Of a DNA stretch of 17,443 nucleotides, positions 1-7,910 are shown in pieces. The stretch's first letter is position 1. Each line of letters opens with the position of its first letter. The notes beneath the pieces were generated by a model. That model searched no databases. It had not been told where the DNA came from and was given only the letters and a program-made list of their open reading frames with translations. The DNA comes from Gemmatimonadaceae bacterium (GTDB lineage: Bacteria; Gemmatimonadota; Gemmatimonadetes; Gemmatimonadales; Gemmatimonadaceae): NCBI GenBank assembly GCA_019689955.1, contig JADGGM010000005.1:1-17443 (forward strand), read 5' to 3'. The position numbers and the translations under genes are program-made.

Positions 1-399
1 CCCCCCAACCAGTGGCCCCTCCCCATCACGGGAACGATCATCGATCACTCCGCCACTGACAGCACGCCCACGCATGGGCTCGACATCGCCGTGCCAGCCG
101 GGACTCCCATTCGTGCCGCGGGAGCAGGGATAGTCGTCGAGGTGAGAGATGACCCCCAGCACGGTCGTCTGATCAGAATCACGCACAGCGATGGCTACGA
201 GAGCATCTACGCCAACGCCGACGAGGTGCGCGTCTCCAAAGGCGACAAGGTGGCGGCCGGCGGCGTCATCGGTAGCTCCGGAGGCGCGCTCGGCCCCCTC
301 CCGCCGCACCTCCACTTCGAGGTACGTCGCAATGGCGTCGATGTGAACCCCGCGTCACTCATGAAACAAGGGCTCGTACATGGCGATCTTCAACAGTAA
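1..399 (+). CDS. M23 (LytM-type) peptidoglycan peptidase, C-terminal part, 5' end missing
   Basis: The frame is open from base 1 to the TGA at 397-399 and gives 132 residues of an M23/LytM fold; the gene begins outside the window. Seen: a GLDIAVPAGTPI segment, the glycine-rich strands, and a clear HLHFE motif (H103 and H105 of the partial protein) followed by the usual VRRNGVDVNP end. The family normally has HxxxD as its first zinc motif. Here the aligned stretch reads T-H-G-L-D (residues 24-28), so the first histidine position is Thr and a His sits one place later. The protein may therefore have shifted or weakened zinc binding, as in amidase activators of the EnvC/NlpD kind. It overlaps the bactofilin start by 20 bases. 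M23 peptidase plus bactofilin is a known pairing in cell-shape control (Helicobacter Csd1/CcmA). The family call is secure; catalytic activity is uncertain. Confidence 0.9.
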   Translation, partial: PPNQWPLPITGTIIDHSATDSTPTHGLDIAVPAGTPIRAAGAGIVVEVRDDPQHGRLIRITHSDGYESIYANADEVRVSKGDKVAAGGVIGSSGGALGPLPPHLHFEVRRNGVDVNPASLMKQGLVHGDLQQ

Positions 400-826
400 G
401 GACACGAAAGGCTCGGCCGAACCGCGGAGCACATCGCCCGCCGGGGGGAACTCGCTCTCCATCATCGCCGCCGGCACCCGCATCGATGGCGACATCGAGA
501 CCGATGGCGTCATCAGAATCGAAGGACGCGTCGAAGGGGCGATCCGCGCCGCTCGCCAGGTCCTGATCGGCCGCCAAGGGGAGGTCATCGGCGACATCAC
601 CACGCGCGAGGCCGTCATCGGCGGGAAGGTCGAGGGGACGATCAGCGCCACCGAACGGCTCGAGGTGCAGAGCACGTCGACCATCACGGGCGACATCAAC
701 ACCCGCGCGATCGCCGTCATCGAAGGCGGGAAGATCAACGGCACGGTCCGCATCACCGACGCCAAGGAGCTCTCGGACGACGAGCCGTCGCGGACCGGCC
801 GGCCGCAAGAAGGCGCCGTGTCCTGA
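380..826 (+). CDS. Bactofilin (polymer-forming cytoskeletal protein)
   Basis: 148 residues. Residues about 25-130 form the repetitive bactofilin (DUF583) beta-helix, seen as regularly spaced G-x-I/V units such as IDGDIETDGVIRIEGRVEG and VIGDITTREAVIGGKVEGTI. Flanks are short and polar: an N-terminal tail MAIFNSKDTKGSAEP and a C-terminal tail rich in Asp, Ser and Arg, as is usual in the family. Bactofilins polymerise without nucleotide on the inner face of the membrane and localise cell-wall enzymes. The ATG at 380 lies inside the end of the M23 peptidase gene, so the two are probably translationally coupled; a CAAGGG at 367-372 could serve as ribosome binding site. A strong hairpin terminator follows at 856-900, so the pair ends its own transcript. 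High confidence in the family; the exact partner in cell shape is inferred from the neighbour. Confidence 0.95.
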   Translation: MAIFNSKDTKGSAEPRSTSPAGGNSLSIIAAGTRIDGDIETDGVIRIEGRVEGAIRAARQVLIGRQGEVIGDITTREAVIGGKVEGTISATERLEVQSTSTITGDINTRAIAVIEGGKINGTVRITDAKELSDDEPSRTGRPQEGAVS

Positions 827-855
827 GCGGATCACTGCGCCACGTTGTAAGTTTG

Positions 856-900
856 GGGGCGGCTCCCGGTCTTCCACCAGGAGCCGCCCCTTCCACTTTT
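856..900 (+). terminator. Rho-independent terminator after the bactofilin gene
   Basis: A perfect 11-bp stem (GGGGCGGCTCC at 856-866 with GGAGCCGCCCC at 880-890) encloses a 13-base loop. It is followed by TTCCACTTTT, a discontinuous T-tract. It lies 29 bases after the bactofilin stop and 36 bases before the next start, so it separates the peptidase/bactofilin unit from the transporter operon. Confidence 0.85.
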
Positions 901-935
901 CAACACCCCGACAAGAACAACTCTCCGAATACGTT

Positions 936-1970
936 ATGCAGCCTCCACGTCGCGCGCGGCTCTGGTTATCCACACTTTTCCACATCGCATTGTTGACAGC
1001 ATGTGGAGGAGGAACGAGCCCGGCCAAACACGCTGCCGCTGACTCCACCACCTTCAAGGTCGCGCTCCTCACCCCGGGCCCCATCTCGGACCATGCGTGG
1101 AACGCCGGCGCGTACGAGGGGCTCATGCGCATCCGAGACAGCCTCGGCGCGCACACGAGCTACATCCAGGTGAAAACCCCCGCCGACTTCGAGGAGAACT
1201 TCCGCCAGTACGGCGCGCAGGGATACGACCTCGTCTTCGGGCACGGTTTCGAGTTCCAGGACGCGGCGTCCCGCGTGGGGCCGGAGTACCCGAAGACCAT
1301 CTACATCACCACCTCGGGGAACCGCGTCGGGAAGAACGTCGCGCCCATGGTGTTCGGCTTCGAGGAGCCATCCTATCTCGCGGGGATCATCGCCGGCACG
1401 CTCAGCAAGACGCGCGTCGTCGGGGTGATCGGGGGGACGGAGCTCCCCCCGGTGAAGAGCAGCTTCCTCGCCTTCGAGGCGGGCGTGCACGCGGTGGACC
1501 CGAACGTGAAGGTGCTCACGTCGTACATCGGGGGCTGGAACGACGCGAGCGCCGGGAAGGAGCAGGCGCTCGCCCAGATTCAGCGCGGCGCGGACATCAT
1601 CTTCCAGAACGCCGACGCGGCGGGGCTCGGGATCTTCCAGGCAGCCAAGGAGCGGAAGGGGGTCTACATCTTCGGCTCCAACTCCAACCAGAACGGGATC
1701 GCTCCCGACATCACGATCGGGAGCGTGGTGATCGACCTCCCGCACGCTTTCCTCACGGTCGCGCGGGAGGTCAAGGCCGGGCAATTCACGTCGCACGTGC
1801 TGTACCTGGGGAGCCAGACGGACGTCGTGAAGCTCGTCCTCAACCCGGAGCTCCGCCGGCTCATCACGCCGACGCTCCAGGCTCGGCTGGACACGACGCA
1901 GCACGCGATCGAGGAAGGGAAGATCCGCCCGCCGCGGATCGAGTTCGTGGACACGACCGCCGCACGCTGA
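936..1970 (+). CDS. BMP-family ABC transporter substrate-binding lipoprotein (nucleoside-type)
   Basis: 344 residues. An N-terminal lipoprotein signal is visible: basic MQPPRRAR, a hydrophobic stretch, then the lipobox LTAC with the lipidated Cys at residue 23. The mature part is a periplasmic-binding fold of the BMP/PnrA type (PF02608), starting KVALLTPGPISDHAWNAGAY, where the family has its G-x-x-D-xxx-N ligand motif, and continuing with FEEPSYLAGIIAGTLSKT. Family members (TmpC/PnrA, BmpA, NupN) bind purine nucleosides. It heads an operon with the matching ATPase and two permeases, which supports an uptake role. Nothing between 901 and 935 looks like a strong promoter or Shine-Dalgarno site, and the start is chosen because it gives the signal peptide. 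Family assignment is confident; the substrate is inferred. Its signal-peptide codons contain a DnaA-box-like sequence (see separate entry). Confidence 0.93.
   Translation: MQPPRRARLWLSTLFHIALLTACGGGTSPAKHAAADSTTFKVALLTPGPISDHAWNAGAYEGLMRIRDSLGAHTSYIQVKTPADFEENFRQYGAQGYDLVFGHGFEFQDAASRVGPEYPKTIYITTSGNRVGKNVAPMVFGFEEPSYLAGIIAGTLSKTRVVGVIGGTELPPVKSSFLAFEAGVHAVDPNVKVLTSYIGGWNDASAGKEQALAQIQRGADIIFQNADAAGLGIFQAAKERKGVYIFGSNSNQNGIAPDITIGSVVIDLPHAFLTVAREVKAGQFTSHVLYLGSQTDVVKLVLNPELRRLITPTLQARLDTTQHAIEEGKIRPPRIEFVDTTAAR
966..984 (+). promoter_or_regulatory. Tandem DnaA-box-like sequences in the signal-peptide codons
   Basis: TTATCCACA at 966-974 matches the bacterial DnaA box consensus exactly. TTTTCCACA at 976-984 is a one-mismatch copy in the same orientation, ten bases further on. 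The first copy uses a TTA leucine codon, which is rare in this GC-rich sequence. Function is unproven; chance plus the AT-richness common at gene starts is a real alternative. Confidence 0.3.
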
Positions 1971-1972
1971 CG

Positions 1973-2773
1973 ATGCCGACCCCGCCCACGCCACCCACCG
2001 CGCCCACGCTGGGGGCCATCGCGGAGCAGCTCGACGCGCTGCTCCGCACCGACGAGATCCCCGACTACCGGAACGCGCTGAACGGCATCCAGGTGGACAC
2101 CGCGGCGCAGATCACGAAGGTCGCGGCCGCGGTGGATGCCCGCGAACGCACGATCCAGGAGGCGATCGACGCGGGGGCGAAGCTGCTCATCGTGCACCAC
2201 GGGCTGTTCTGGGGGGGACTCCAGCCGCTCCGCGGGCCGCACCTGCGCCGCGTGCGGATGCTCCTCGAAGCGGGGGTGGGGCTCTACGCCTCACACCTCC
2301 CGCTCGATGCGCATCCGTCGCTGGGGAACAACGTCCTCCTCGCCCGGGAGCTGGACCTGTCCCCGACCGAGGGGTTCGCGCGCCACGAGTCGATCGAGAT
2401 CGGGGTGATGGGGGAGGCGGAGGTGCCGACCGAGCATCTCATCGAACGCGCGAGCGCTTTCTCCCGTCAGTACGGGGGGATGGTGAACCACTCGTTCGCC
2501 GAGCCTGGGCGGATCACGCGGCGGTGGGCGATCTGCACCGGCGCAGGGGCGTCGCACGACACGTTGCGCGAGGCGGCGGCACGTGGGGTCGACACGCTGA
2601 TCGTCGGGGAAGGGCCGCACTGGACCGCGATCGACGCGGAGGAGCTGGGGATCACGGTGATCTACGCGGGACACTACGCCACCGAGACGCTGGGGGTTCG
2701 CGCGCTCGCGGACTACGTCTCTCGGGCGTACGACATCCCGTGGACCTTCATCCACGTCCCCACGGGGCTGTGA
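1973..2773 (+). CDS. Nif3/DUF34 family dinuclear-metal protein (YbgI-like)
   Basis: 266 residues, the short single-domain form of the Nif3 family like E. coli YbgI, without the inserted PII-like domain. The metal ligands of the family are all visible: HHG at residues 75-77 in LLIVHHGLFWGG, ASHLPLDAH at 106-114, GEGPHW at 212-217, and GHYATE at 233-238. The family forms toroidal hexamers with two metal ions per subunit. It is often labelled GTP cyclohydrolase I type 2, but a general physiological reaction is not established. The ATG at 1973 is chosen because it is two bases after the BMP stop and begins the conserved region; the frame is open much further upstream but only as a shadow of the BMP gene. 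Its stop overlaps the GTG of the ATPase gene. Its presence inside a nucleoside-type transporter operon suggests a link to nucleotide or metal handling, which is inference. Confidence 0.92.
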   Translation: MPTPPTPPTAPTLGAIAEQLDALLRTDEIPDYRNALNGIQVDTAAQITKVAAAVDARERTIQEAIDAGAKLLIVHHGLFWGGLQPLRGPHLRRVRMLLEAGVGLYASHLPLDAHPSLGNNVLLARELDLSPTEGFARHESIEIGVMGEAEVPTEHLIERASAFSRQYGGMVNHSFAEPGRITRRWAICTGAGASHDTLREAAARGVDTLIVGEGPHWTAIDAEELGITVIYAGHYATETLGVRALADYVSRAYDIPWTFIHVPTGL

Positions 2774-4203
2774 GCGAACCTCCGGCCCTCTCGCTCGAGC
2801 ACATCGCACGGCGGTTCGGCTCGGTCGAAGCGCTGGTGGATGCCTCGCTCTCGGTGCGGGCGGGGACGGTGCACGCGCTGCTCGGGGAGAACGGGGCGGG
2901 AAAGACGACGCTCATGCGAATCGCCTTCGGGATGCTCCGCCCCGACGCCGGGGTGATCCGCATCGCCGGCGAGCCGGTGTCGCTCACCTCGCCCGCGGCG
3001 GCGCTGGCGCGCGGGGTCGGGATGGTCCACCAGCACTTCACCTTCGTCCCGGCCATGACGGTGGCGGAGAACGTGGCGCTCGGCGGGCACGGACGGTACG
3101 GTCGCAGTGAGGCGCGAGCGCACGTCGAGGACGTGGCGCGCCGAGTGGGGCTCGCGGTGGACCCCGACGCACGGGCCGGCGACCTCCCGGTCGGGGCGCA
3201 GCAGCGCCTCGAGATCGTGAAAGCGCTCGCCCGCGGCGCCCGAACGTTGATCCTCGACGAGCCGACGGCCGTGCTCGCCCCGCCCGAAGGCCACGAGCGG
3301 CGCGCCGCGCTCCGCGGCTTCGCGGAGCGCGGAGGGTCGGTGGTGATCATCACGCACAAGCTGCGCGAGGCGCTCGCGGCGGCGGATGACGTGACGGTGC
3401 TCCGCCGGGGGCGCACGATCTTCACCGGGTCGACCGCCACCGTCGGGGCGGACGAGCTGGCCCGCGCGATGATCGGAGACGCGGTATACGAGCCGCCGCG
3501 CCGGACGCCGTCAGTGCCGCGCGATGTGGTCATCGAGGCGGTGCACCTCGCCGCGGCCGACGCGCGGGGAGCGCTTCGCGTTCGCGACGCGAGCGTGACG
3601 GCCCGCGGCGGGGAGATCCTCGGCGTCGCCGGGGTGGAGGGGGCCGGACAGCACGAGCTCCTCCGCATGCTCGCGGGGCGGCTCAAGCCGAGCCGAGGGA
3701 AGCTGCGCATCCCCGAGCGGATCGGATTCGTCCCGGAAGACCGGCACCGGGATGCCCTCGTCCTCGACTTCACACTCTACGAGAACCTCGCCCTCCGCGG
3801 GGCCGGGCGAGCCCGAGGGCGAATCCGGTGGCCCGCCGTCGTCGAGCGCACCCACCAGGTCATGGCGCAGTTCGACGTGCGGGGCGCAAGCCCGAACGAG
3901 CAGGCTGCGGCGCTCTCCGGCGGGAACCAGCAGAAGCTCGTGCTCGCCCGGGAGCTGGGGGATCTCCCGACGGCCGTGATCGTCGAGAACCCCACGCGCG
4001 GGCTCGACATCGCGGCCACCGCCGCCATCCATCGCCAGCTCGTGGCCGCCCGCGATGCCGGCGCGGCGGTCGTGCTATACTCGAGCGATCTCGACGAAGT
4101 CCTCTCCCTCGCCGACCGCATGATCGTGATGTACCAGGGCTCGACGCGCGAGGTCGCGCTGAACCGCGACGCCATTGGGCGCGCCATGCTGGGGGCGTCG
4201 TGA
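2770..4203 (+). CDS. ABC transporter ATP-binding protein, two fused ATPase domains (nucleoside/sugar type)
   Basis: 477 residues with two ABC domains. Domain 1: Walker A GENGAGKT (residues 39-46), Q-loop at 88, Walker B ILDEPTA (161-167) and switch His at 196 in IITHK. Domain 2: a degenerate Walker A (GVEGAGQHE, 288-296, no lysine), an intact signature LSGGNQQ (382-388) and a Walker B ending VENPTRG. This layout is typical of the BMP-linked ATPases (YufO/NupO) and simple-sugar ATPases. Oddly, the domain 1 signature reads LPVGAQQR (139-146), with Pro where the family has Ser. That signature pairs with the degenerate Walker A, so one composite site looks inactive on both sides and the other intact. 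The GTG start at 2770 overlaps the Nif3 stop (GTGA), and its own stop overlaps the next start the same way. It powers the permeases encoded at 5911-7910. Confidence 0.94.
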   Translation: MSEPPALSLEHIARRFGSVEALVDASLSVRAGTVHALLGENGAGKTTLMRIAFGMLRPDAGVIRIAGEPVSLTSPAAALARGVGMVHQHFTFVPAMTVAENVALGGHGRYGRSEARAHVEDVARRVGLAVDPDARAGDLPVGAQQRLEIVKALARGARTLILDEPTAVLAPPEGHERRAALRGFAERGGSVVIITHKLREALAAADDVTVLRRGRTIFTGSTATVGADELARAMIGDAVYEPPRRTPSVPRDVVIEAVHLAAADARGALRVRDASVTARGGEILGVAGVEGAGQHELLRMLAGRLKPSRGKLRIPERIGFVPEDRHRDALVLDFTLYENLALRGAGRARGRIRWPAVVERTHQVMAQFDVRGASPNEQAAALSGGNQQKLVLARELGDLPTAVIVENPTRGLDIAATAAIHRQLVAARDAGAAVVLYSSDLDEVLSLADRMIVMYQGSTREVALNRDAIGRAMLGAS

Positions 4204-5417
4204 GCGCATCGCCCAAGCGCGAGGCGCGCGCGCAGCTCACGATCCTGGCCATCTGCCTGGTCCTCGGCATGGCGCCGTGGTTCAGCGCGACCGTCGTGGG
4301 GCCGGCGATGGAGAAAGAGTGGCACCTCGCCCCGTCCGTCGCGCCGTGGCTGACCATGGCCGTGCAGCTCGGGTTCGTGGGCGGGACGCTCGTGAGCTCC
4401 ATCTTCATGCTCAGCGATCGGTGGAGTGCGCAGCGACTCGCCGGGTGGAGCGCGCTGCTCGCCGCCCTGACCACGGCGCTCATCGCGCTCGTTGCCCGCT
4501 CGGCGTGGAGCGCGATCGCGCTCCGTGCGCTCACCGGCGCCGCGCTGGCAGGGGTCTACCCCCCCGGGATGAAGCTCGTCGCCGGATGGTGGAAGGAACG
4601 GCGCGGGATGGCGATCGGCGTGCTCGTCGGGGCCCTCACGATCGGCTCCGCGTCGCCGCACCTCGTGCGCGCGATCATCCCCATAGGAACGTGGCGCCTC
4701 ACCATGCTCGCGGCCGCGGGGTCGGCGCTCGCGGCGGGAGCGCTCCTCTTCGGCGCCGTCCGCGAGGGGCCGTACCAGGCCCCCTCCGCTCCGGTGAGCC
4801 TCGCCGCGCTCCGAAGCGTGGTGCAGGACCGCGGGGTCGTGCTCGCGACGGCGGGATACCTCGGGCACATGTGGGAGCTCTATGCAATGTGGAGCTGGAT
4901 CGCGGCCTTTTGGGGCGCCGTGGCCACCCGCCGCGCACTGCCCACGGAGCTCGCCGGGATTATGGCGTTTGCCACCGTGGCCGTTGGCGCGGTGGGGTGC
5001 GTCCTCGCCGGAATCCTCGCCGACCGGTATGGGCGCACGCTCACGACCATTGTGGCCATGGCGGTGAGCGGGAGCTGCGCGCTGATCATCGGCCCCCTGC
5101 TGGACCACTCCCTGCTCGTGCTCGGAGCCGTGACCCTCGTCTGGGGTATGAGCATCGTGGCCGACTCGGCGCAGTTCTCCACCTGCATCACCGAGCTCGC
5201 GCCACGCGAGTACGTTGGAACCGCGCTCACGGTCCAGACATGCCTCGGATTCCTGCTCACCGTCGCGAGCATTCGCGCCGTACCGCTGTGGGTGGAACGC
5301 TGGGGGTGGAGCATGGCGTTCACTCCACTGGCGATCGGGCCGGCGCTCGGAATCCTCGCCATGTGGCAGCTTCGCCAGAGCGCCGTCGCTACCCGATTGG
5401 CCGGTGGCGCGGGTTGA
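4200..5417 (+). CDS. Major facilitator superfamily (MFS) transporter
   Basis: 405 residues, hydrophobic throughout, with about 12 predicted membrane segments. Family marks: a PWFSATVVGPAM first helix, RALTGAALAGVYPPGMKLVAGWW in the fourth/fifth helix region, an RRGMAIGVLVGALTIGSA loop-helix, and a second-half copy of the MFS loop signature, GILADRYGRTLTT. The GTG at 4200 shares GTGA with the ATPase stop; a run of Gs at 4191-4195 can act as ribosome binding site. It sits between the ATPase and the two permeases of what is otherwise a standard ABC importer operon, so it is probably co-expressed and may move a related compound. No substrate can be read from the sequence. Fold call is firm; role is inference. 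Confidence 0.88.
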   Translation: MSASPKREARAQLTILAICLVLGMAPWFSATVVGPAMEKEWHLAPSVAPWLTMAVQLGFVGGTLVSSIFMLSDRWSAQRLAGWSALLAALTTALIALVARSAWSAIALRALTGAALAGVYPPGMKLVAGWWKERRGMAIGVLVGALTIGSASPHLVRAIIPIGTWRLTMLAAAGSALAAGALLFGAVREGPYQAPSAPVSLAALRSVVQDRGVVLATAGYLGHMWELYAMWSWIAAFWGAVATRRALPTELAGIMAFATVAVGAVGCVLAGILADRYGRTLTTIVAMAVSGSCALIIGPLLDHSLLVLGAVTLVWGMSIVADSAQFSTCITELAPREYVGTALTVQTCLGFLLTVASIRAVPLWVERWGWSMAFTPLAIGPALGILAMWQLRQSAVATRLAGGAG

Positions 5418-5474
5418 GGCTTACTTTACACGTACGTTGCACCCTGGCCCCCGGGACGTCCTGACCATAGGCTG

Positions 5475-5921
5475 ATGACCGCCCTCCTCCCCTTCCGCCG
5501 CTCCGGATCGCCGGGCCCGACCCCGGGGCGCCCCTGGCGCAGCCGGCGAGTGCTCCTCGTCATGCTCGCGCTCAGCGTCTCGTGGAAGGTGCTCCTCCTC
5601 GGCGTCGGGGGGACGATGGCGGCGCTGCTGGTGGACGATGGCCTTGCCGGCGTGCCCTCGGAGCTGCAACCATACGCCATGCAAGCTCGGGAAGTGGCGC
5701 GCGCACTCTGGACGGGGCCGATCGAGCGGATCAGCGTGCGCGGGATTCGGGTCATGAGCGTCGAACGGCTGGCCGACCAGCGCGCCGCCGCGTGCGGCGG
5801 GCTCACCGCGCGCGTACGCGCTTACACCTTCTTCGCCATTCCATACTCCGAGGTTCGGACCGTCTGCGATCGTGGCACCGTGGAATACCGGGTGTTGCCG
5901 CACCGGGCCCGTGCAGACTGA
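5475..5921 (+). CDS. Small single-pass membrane protein of unknown function
   Basis: 148 residues; I do not recognise a family. The N-terminus is basic (MTALLPFRRSGSPGP and PWRSRR), followed by one hydrophobic segment at about residues 25-50, which would put the remaining 100 residues outside the inner membrane. The outer part has two cysteines, in AACGGL and VRTVCDRG, that could form a disulphide. It begins 57 bases after the MFS stop, the largest gap in the operon, and its end overlaps the first permease gene by 11 bases if that gene starts at GTG 5911. It could be a small accessory subunit of the transporter. The reading frame is supported by codon bias and tight packing, not by homology. 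Confidence 0.65.
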   Translation: MTALLPFRRSGSPGPTPGRPWRSRRVLLVMLALSVSWKVLLLGVGGTMAALLVDDGLAGVPSELQPYAMQAREVARALWTGPIERISVRGIRVMSVERLADQRAAACGGLTARVRAYTFFAIPYSEVRTVCDRGTVEYRVLPHRARAD

Positions 5922-7008
5922 CCTCGGCCGTCCTCGCGCCACTTCCGTCCTCGTTTCCGCCGCCGTCACTGTAGGCGTCTCCGGCGCCGCGCTCCTGGCG
6001 CTCTGGGTCGCCCTCCGGCTGGCAGGGCTCGACGCGACACGAGCGCTCGCAGCACTCTGGGAAGGCTCGGTCGGGAGCACGTACGCCCTCACCTCCTCCA
6101 TGCTCGTCCGCGCCACGCCCCTCATCTTCACCGGGCTGGCCGTGGCGCTCGCCTTCCGGGCGGGGGTGTGGAATATCGGGGCGGAAGGGCAGCTCCTCGC
6201 GGGAGCGGCGGTTGCAGCGGTCGTAGGGCTCTGGTGGGAGCCGGGGCTCGGTGTCGCAACGCTCCCCACGGCGCTCCTCCTCGGCGCGGCCGCGGGCGCG
6301 CTGTGGGCAGGGATCGCGGCGTGGCTCCGGACGCGGTTCGGCGTGCTCGAGGTGATCAGCACGATCATGCTCAACTTCATCGCGCTCTACGGTGTCGGAT
6401 ACCTCGTCCGCGGCCCCCTGCAGGAGCCGACGCACGTCTATCCGCAGAGCGCTCCGCTCCCCGACCTCGCGCGGCTCCCGGCGATCGCCCCAGGGATGCG
6501 CCTCCACTGGGGGTTCGTCCTCGCGGTGCTCACGGCCCCAGCGCTCTGGTGGATGCTCCGCGCCACGGCCATGGGATTTCGCATCCGTGCGGCGGGGCAG
6601 AACGCCGACGCCGCCCGCGTCGCCGGCCAGATCGACACCGCCCGCACGACGCAGCACGCCTTTCTCCTGAGCGGGGCGCTCGCCGGGCTCGCCGGCGCCG
6701 TGGAGCTCACCGGCGTGACGTTCGCGCTCTACGAGAACATCTCCCCAGGCTACGGCTACACCGCGATCGCCGTCGCGCTCCTCGCCGGGCTCGATCCGCT
6801 CGGCGTCGTGCTCGCGGGGCTGCTCTTCGGCGGGCTCGAGGCCGGGGCCCTGGCCATGCAGCGCGACGCCGCAGTGCCCGCGGTCGTGGTCTCAGTGGTC
6901 GAAGCGCTCCTCGTGCTCCTCGTCCTGGCCGCGGCGAGATGGCGCAGCGCCTCGGCGCTCCTCACACGGATCGCCGGGGGCGCGCCGCGCGCGGAGGAGG
7001 GGACGTGA
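5911..7008 (+). CDS. ABC transporter permease, BPD_transp_2 family (YufP/NupP-like)
   Basis: 365 residues from the chosen GTG. Strongly hydrophobic with roughly ten membrane segments. Diagnostic family segments are visible: FRAGVWNIGAEGQLLAGA (the permease glycine-rich motif), EVISTIMLNFIALYGVGYL, and RAAGQNADAARVAGQ, the cytoplasmic coupling loop that docks on the ATPase. These match the first permease of BMP-type nucleoside importers. The frame is also open to a GTG at 5872, but that would overlap the preceding gene by 50 bases and add a tail (MAPWNTGCCRTGP) without membrane character, so GTG 5911 is preferred with moderate confidence. Its TGA overlaps the GTG of the second permease. It should form the membrane channel with that protein. 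Confidence 0.92.
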   Translation: MQTDLGRPRATSVLVSAAVTVGVSGAALLALWVALRLAGLDATRALAALWEGSVGSTYALTSSMLVRATPLIFTGLAVALAFRAGVWNIGAEGQLLAGAAVAAVVGLWWEPGLGVATLPTALLLGAAAGALWAGIAAWLRTRFGVLEVISTIMLNFIALYGVGYLVRGPLQEPTHVYPQSAPLPDLARLPAIAPGMRLHWGFVLAVLTAPALWWMLRATAMGFRIRAAGQNADAARVAGQIDTARTTQHAFLLSGALAGLAGAVELTGVTFALYENISPGYGYTAIAVALLAGLDPLGVVLAGLLFGGLEAGALAMQRDAAVPAVVVSVVEALLVLLVLAAARWRSASALLTRIAGGAPRAEEGT

Positions 7009-7910
7009 TCTCGGCAGCCCAGAGCTTCCTCGAGGCGTCGGTCCGCACCGCTACCCCGCTCGCCCTCGCCGCACTCGGCGAGACGGTCGCGGAACGGGCA
7101 GGGGTCATCAACATCGGGCTCGAGGGGATCGTCCTCGCGGGTGCGTTCGGCGGGCTCGTGGCCGCCTGGGGTGGGAGCCTGACCGCCGGTTTCGCCGGTG
7201 CGGCCATCGCCGGGGTCGCGGTCGCGGCGCTCTTCGCCTTCTTCGTCGTCGTGCTCCGCGCGGACCAGATCATCACCGGCACGGCGATCAACCTGCTCGC
7301 TCTCGGGCTGACGGGAGCGTTCTATCGTGGACTGTATGGAGCGACGGGTGCCGCACTCTCCATCCCGACCACGGGGACGACCGCCGTACCAGGGCTCGCC
7401 GCGATCCCGCTCCTCGGGCCGGTGCTCTTCGACCAACCCGCTCCGACCTACGCCGTCTACGTGCTCGCCCCGCTACTCTGGTGGTGGCTCTACCACACGC
7501 ACAGTGGGCTCGCGCTCCGCGCCACCGGCGAACGCCCGGAGGCTGCGAGCGTGGCGGGGATCTCAGCGCGACGCACACGCTGGATGGCGATCCTCCTCGG
7601 CGGCGCGCTCGGGGGGATCGGCGGGGGGACGCTCGTCCTCTCTCAGGCCGGCACCTTCGCCGAAGGGATGTCCGCGGGGCGAGGATTCATCGCCATCGCC
7701 ATCGTCGTGCTGGGCCGATGGCACCCCCTCGGCGTGCTCGCCGCCGCGCTGCTCTTCGGCGCCGCGAGCGCGCTGCAGTTCTTCTTTCAGGCGATGAGCT
7801 GGGCGCTCCCGTACCAGCTCTTTCTCGCCCTCCCGTACGTGCTCACCCTCCTCGTCCTCGTCGGCGTGGCGGGGCGCGTCACCGCCCCGGCAGCGCTCGG
7901 CCGCAACTGA
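7005..7910 (+). CDS. ABC transporter permease, BPD_transp_2 family (YufQ/NupQ-like)
   Basis: 301 residues, the shorter partner permease. Family segments: ERAGVINIGLEGIVLAGAF near the N-terminus, RADQIITGTAINLLALGLTG in the middle, and the coupling loop RATGERPEAASVAGIS. About eight to nine membrane segments. The start is fixed by a strong Shine-Dalgarno run, GGAGGAGGGG at 6993-7002, just ahead of GTG 7005, which itself overlaps the stop of the first permease. Its TGA shares one base with the ATG of the phosphoesterase gene. With the other permease, the ATPase and the BMP lipoprotein it completes a full importer. Confidence 0.93.
   Translation: MISAAQSFLEASVRTATPLALAALGETVAERAGVINIGLEGIVLAGAFGGLVAAWGGSLTAGFAGAAIAGVAVAALFAFFVVVLRADQIITGTAINLLALGLTGAFYRGLYGATGAALSIPTTGTTAVPGLAAIPLLGPVLFDQPAPTYAVYVLAPLLWWWLYHTHSGLALRATGERPEAASVAGISARRTRWMAILLGGALGGIGGGTLVLSQAGTFAEGMSAGRGFIAIAIVVLGRWHPLGVLAAALLFGAASALQFFFQAMSWALPYQLFLALPYVLTLLVLVGVAGRVTAPAALGRN

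Noticed and set aside
3777..5108. A 443-residue minus-strand frame opposite the ATPase and MFS genes
   Set aside because: Antisense shadow with Arg/His/Pro-rich low-complexity translation; both plus-strand genes are well supported by motifs.
5414..5442. AT-rich patch TTGAGGCTTACTTTACACG with ACGTACGT before the small membrane protein gene
   Set aside because: It looked like an internal promoter, but no -35/-10 pair with proper spacing could be placed; ACGTACGT is only an 8-base palindrome.
4175..5464. A 429-residue plus-strand frame over the MFS gene
   Set aside because: An out-of-frame reading of the MFS gene, full of Arg and Ala, with no membrane segments.
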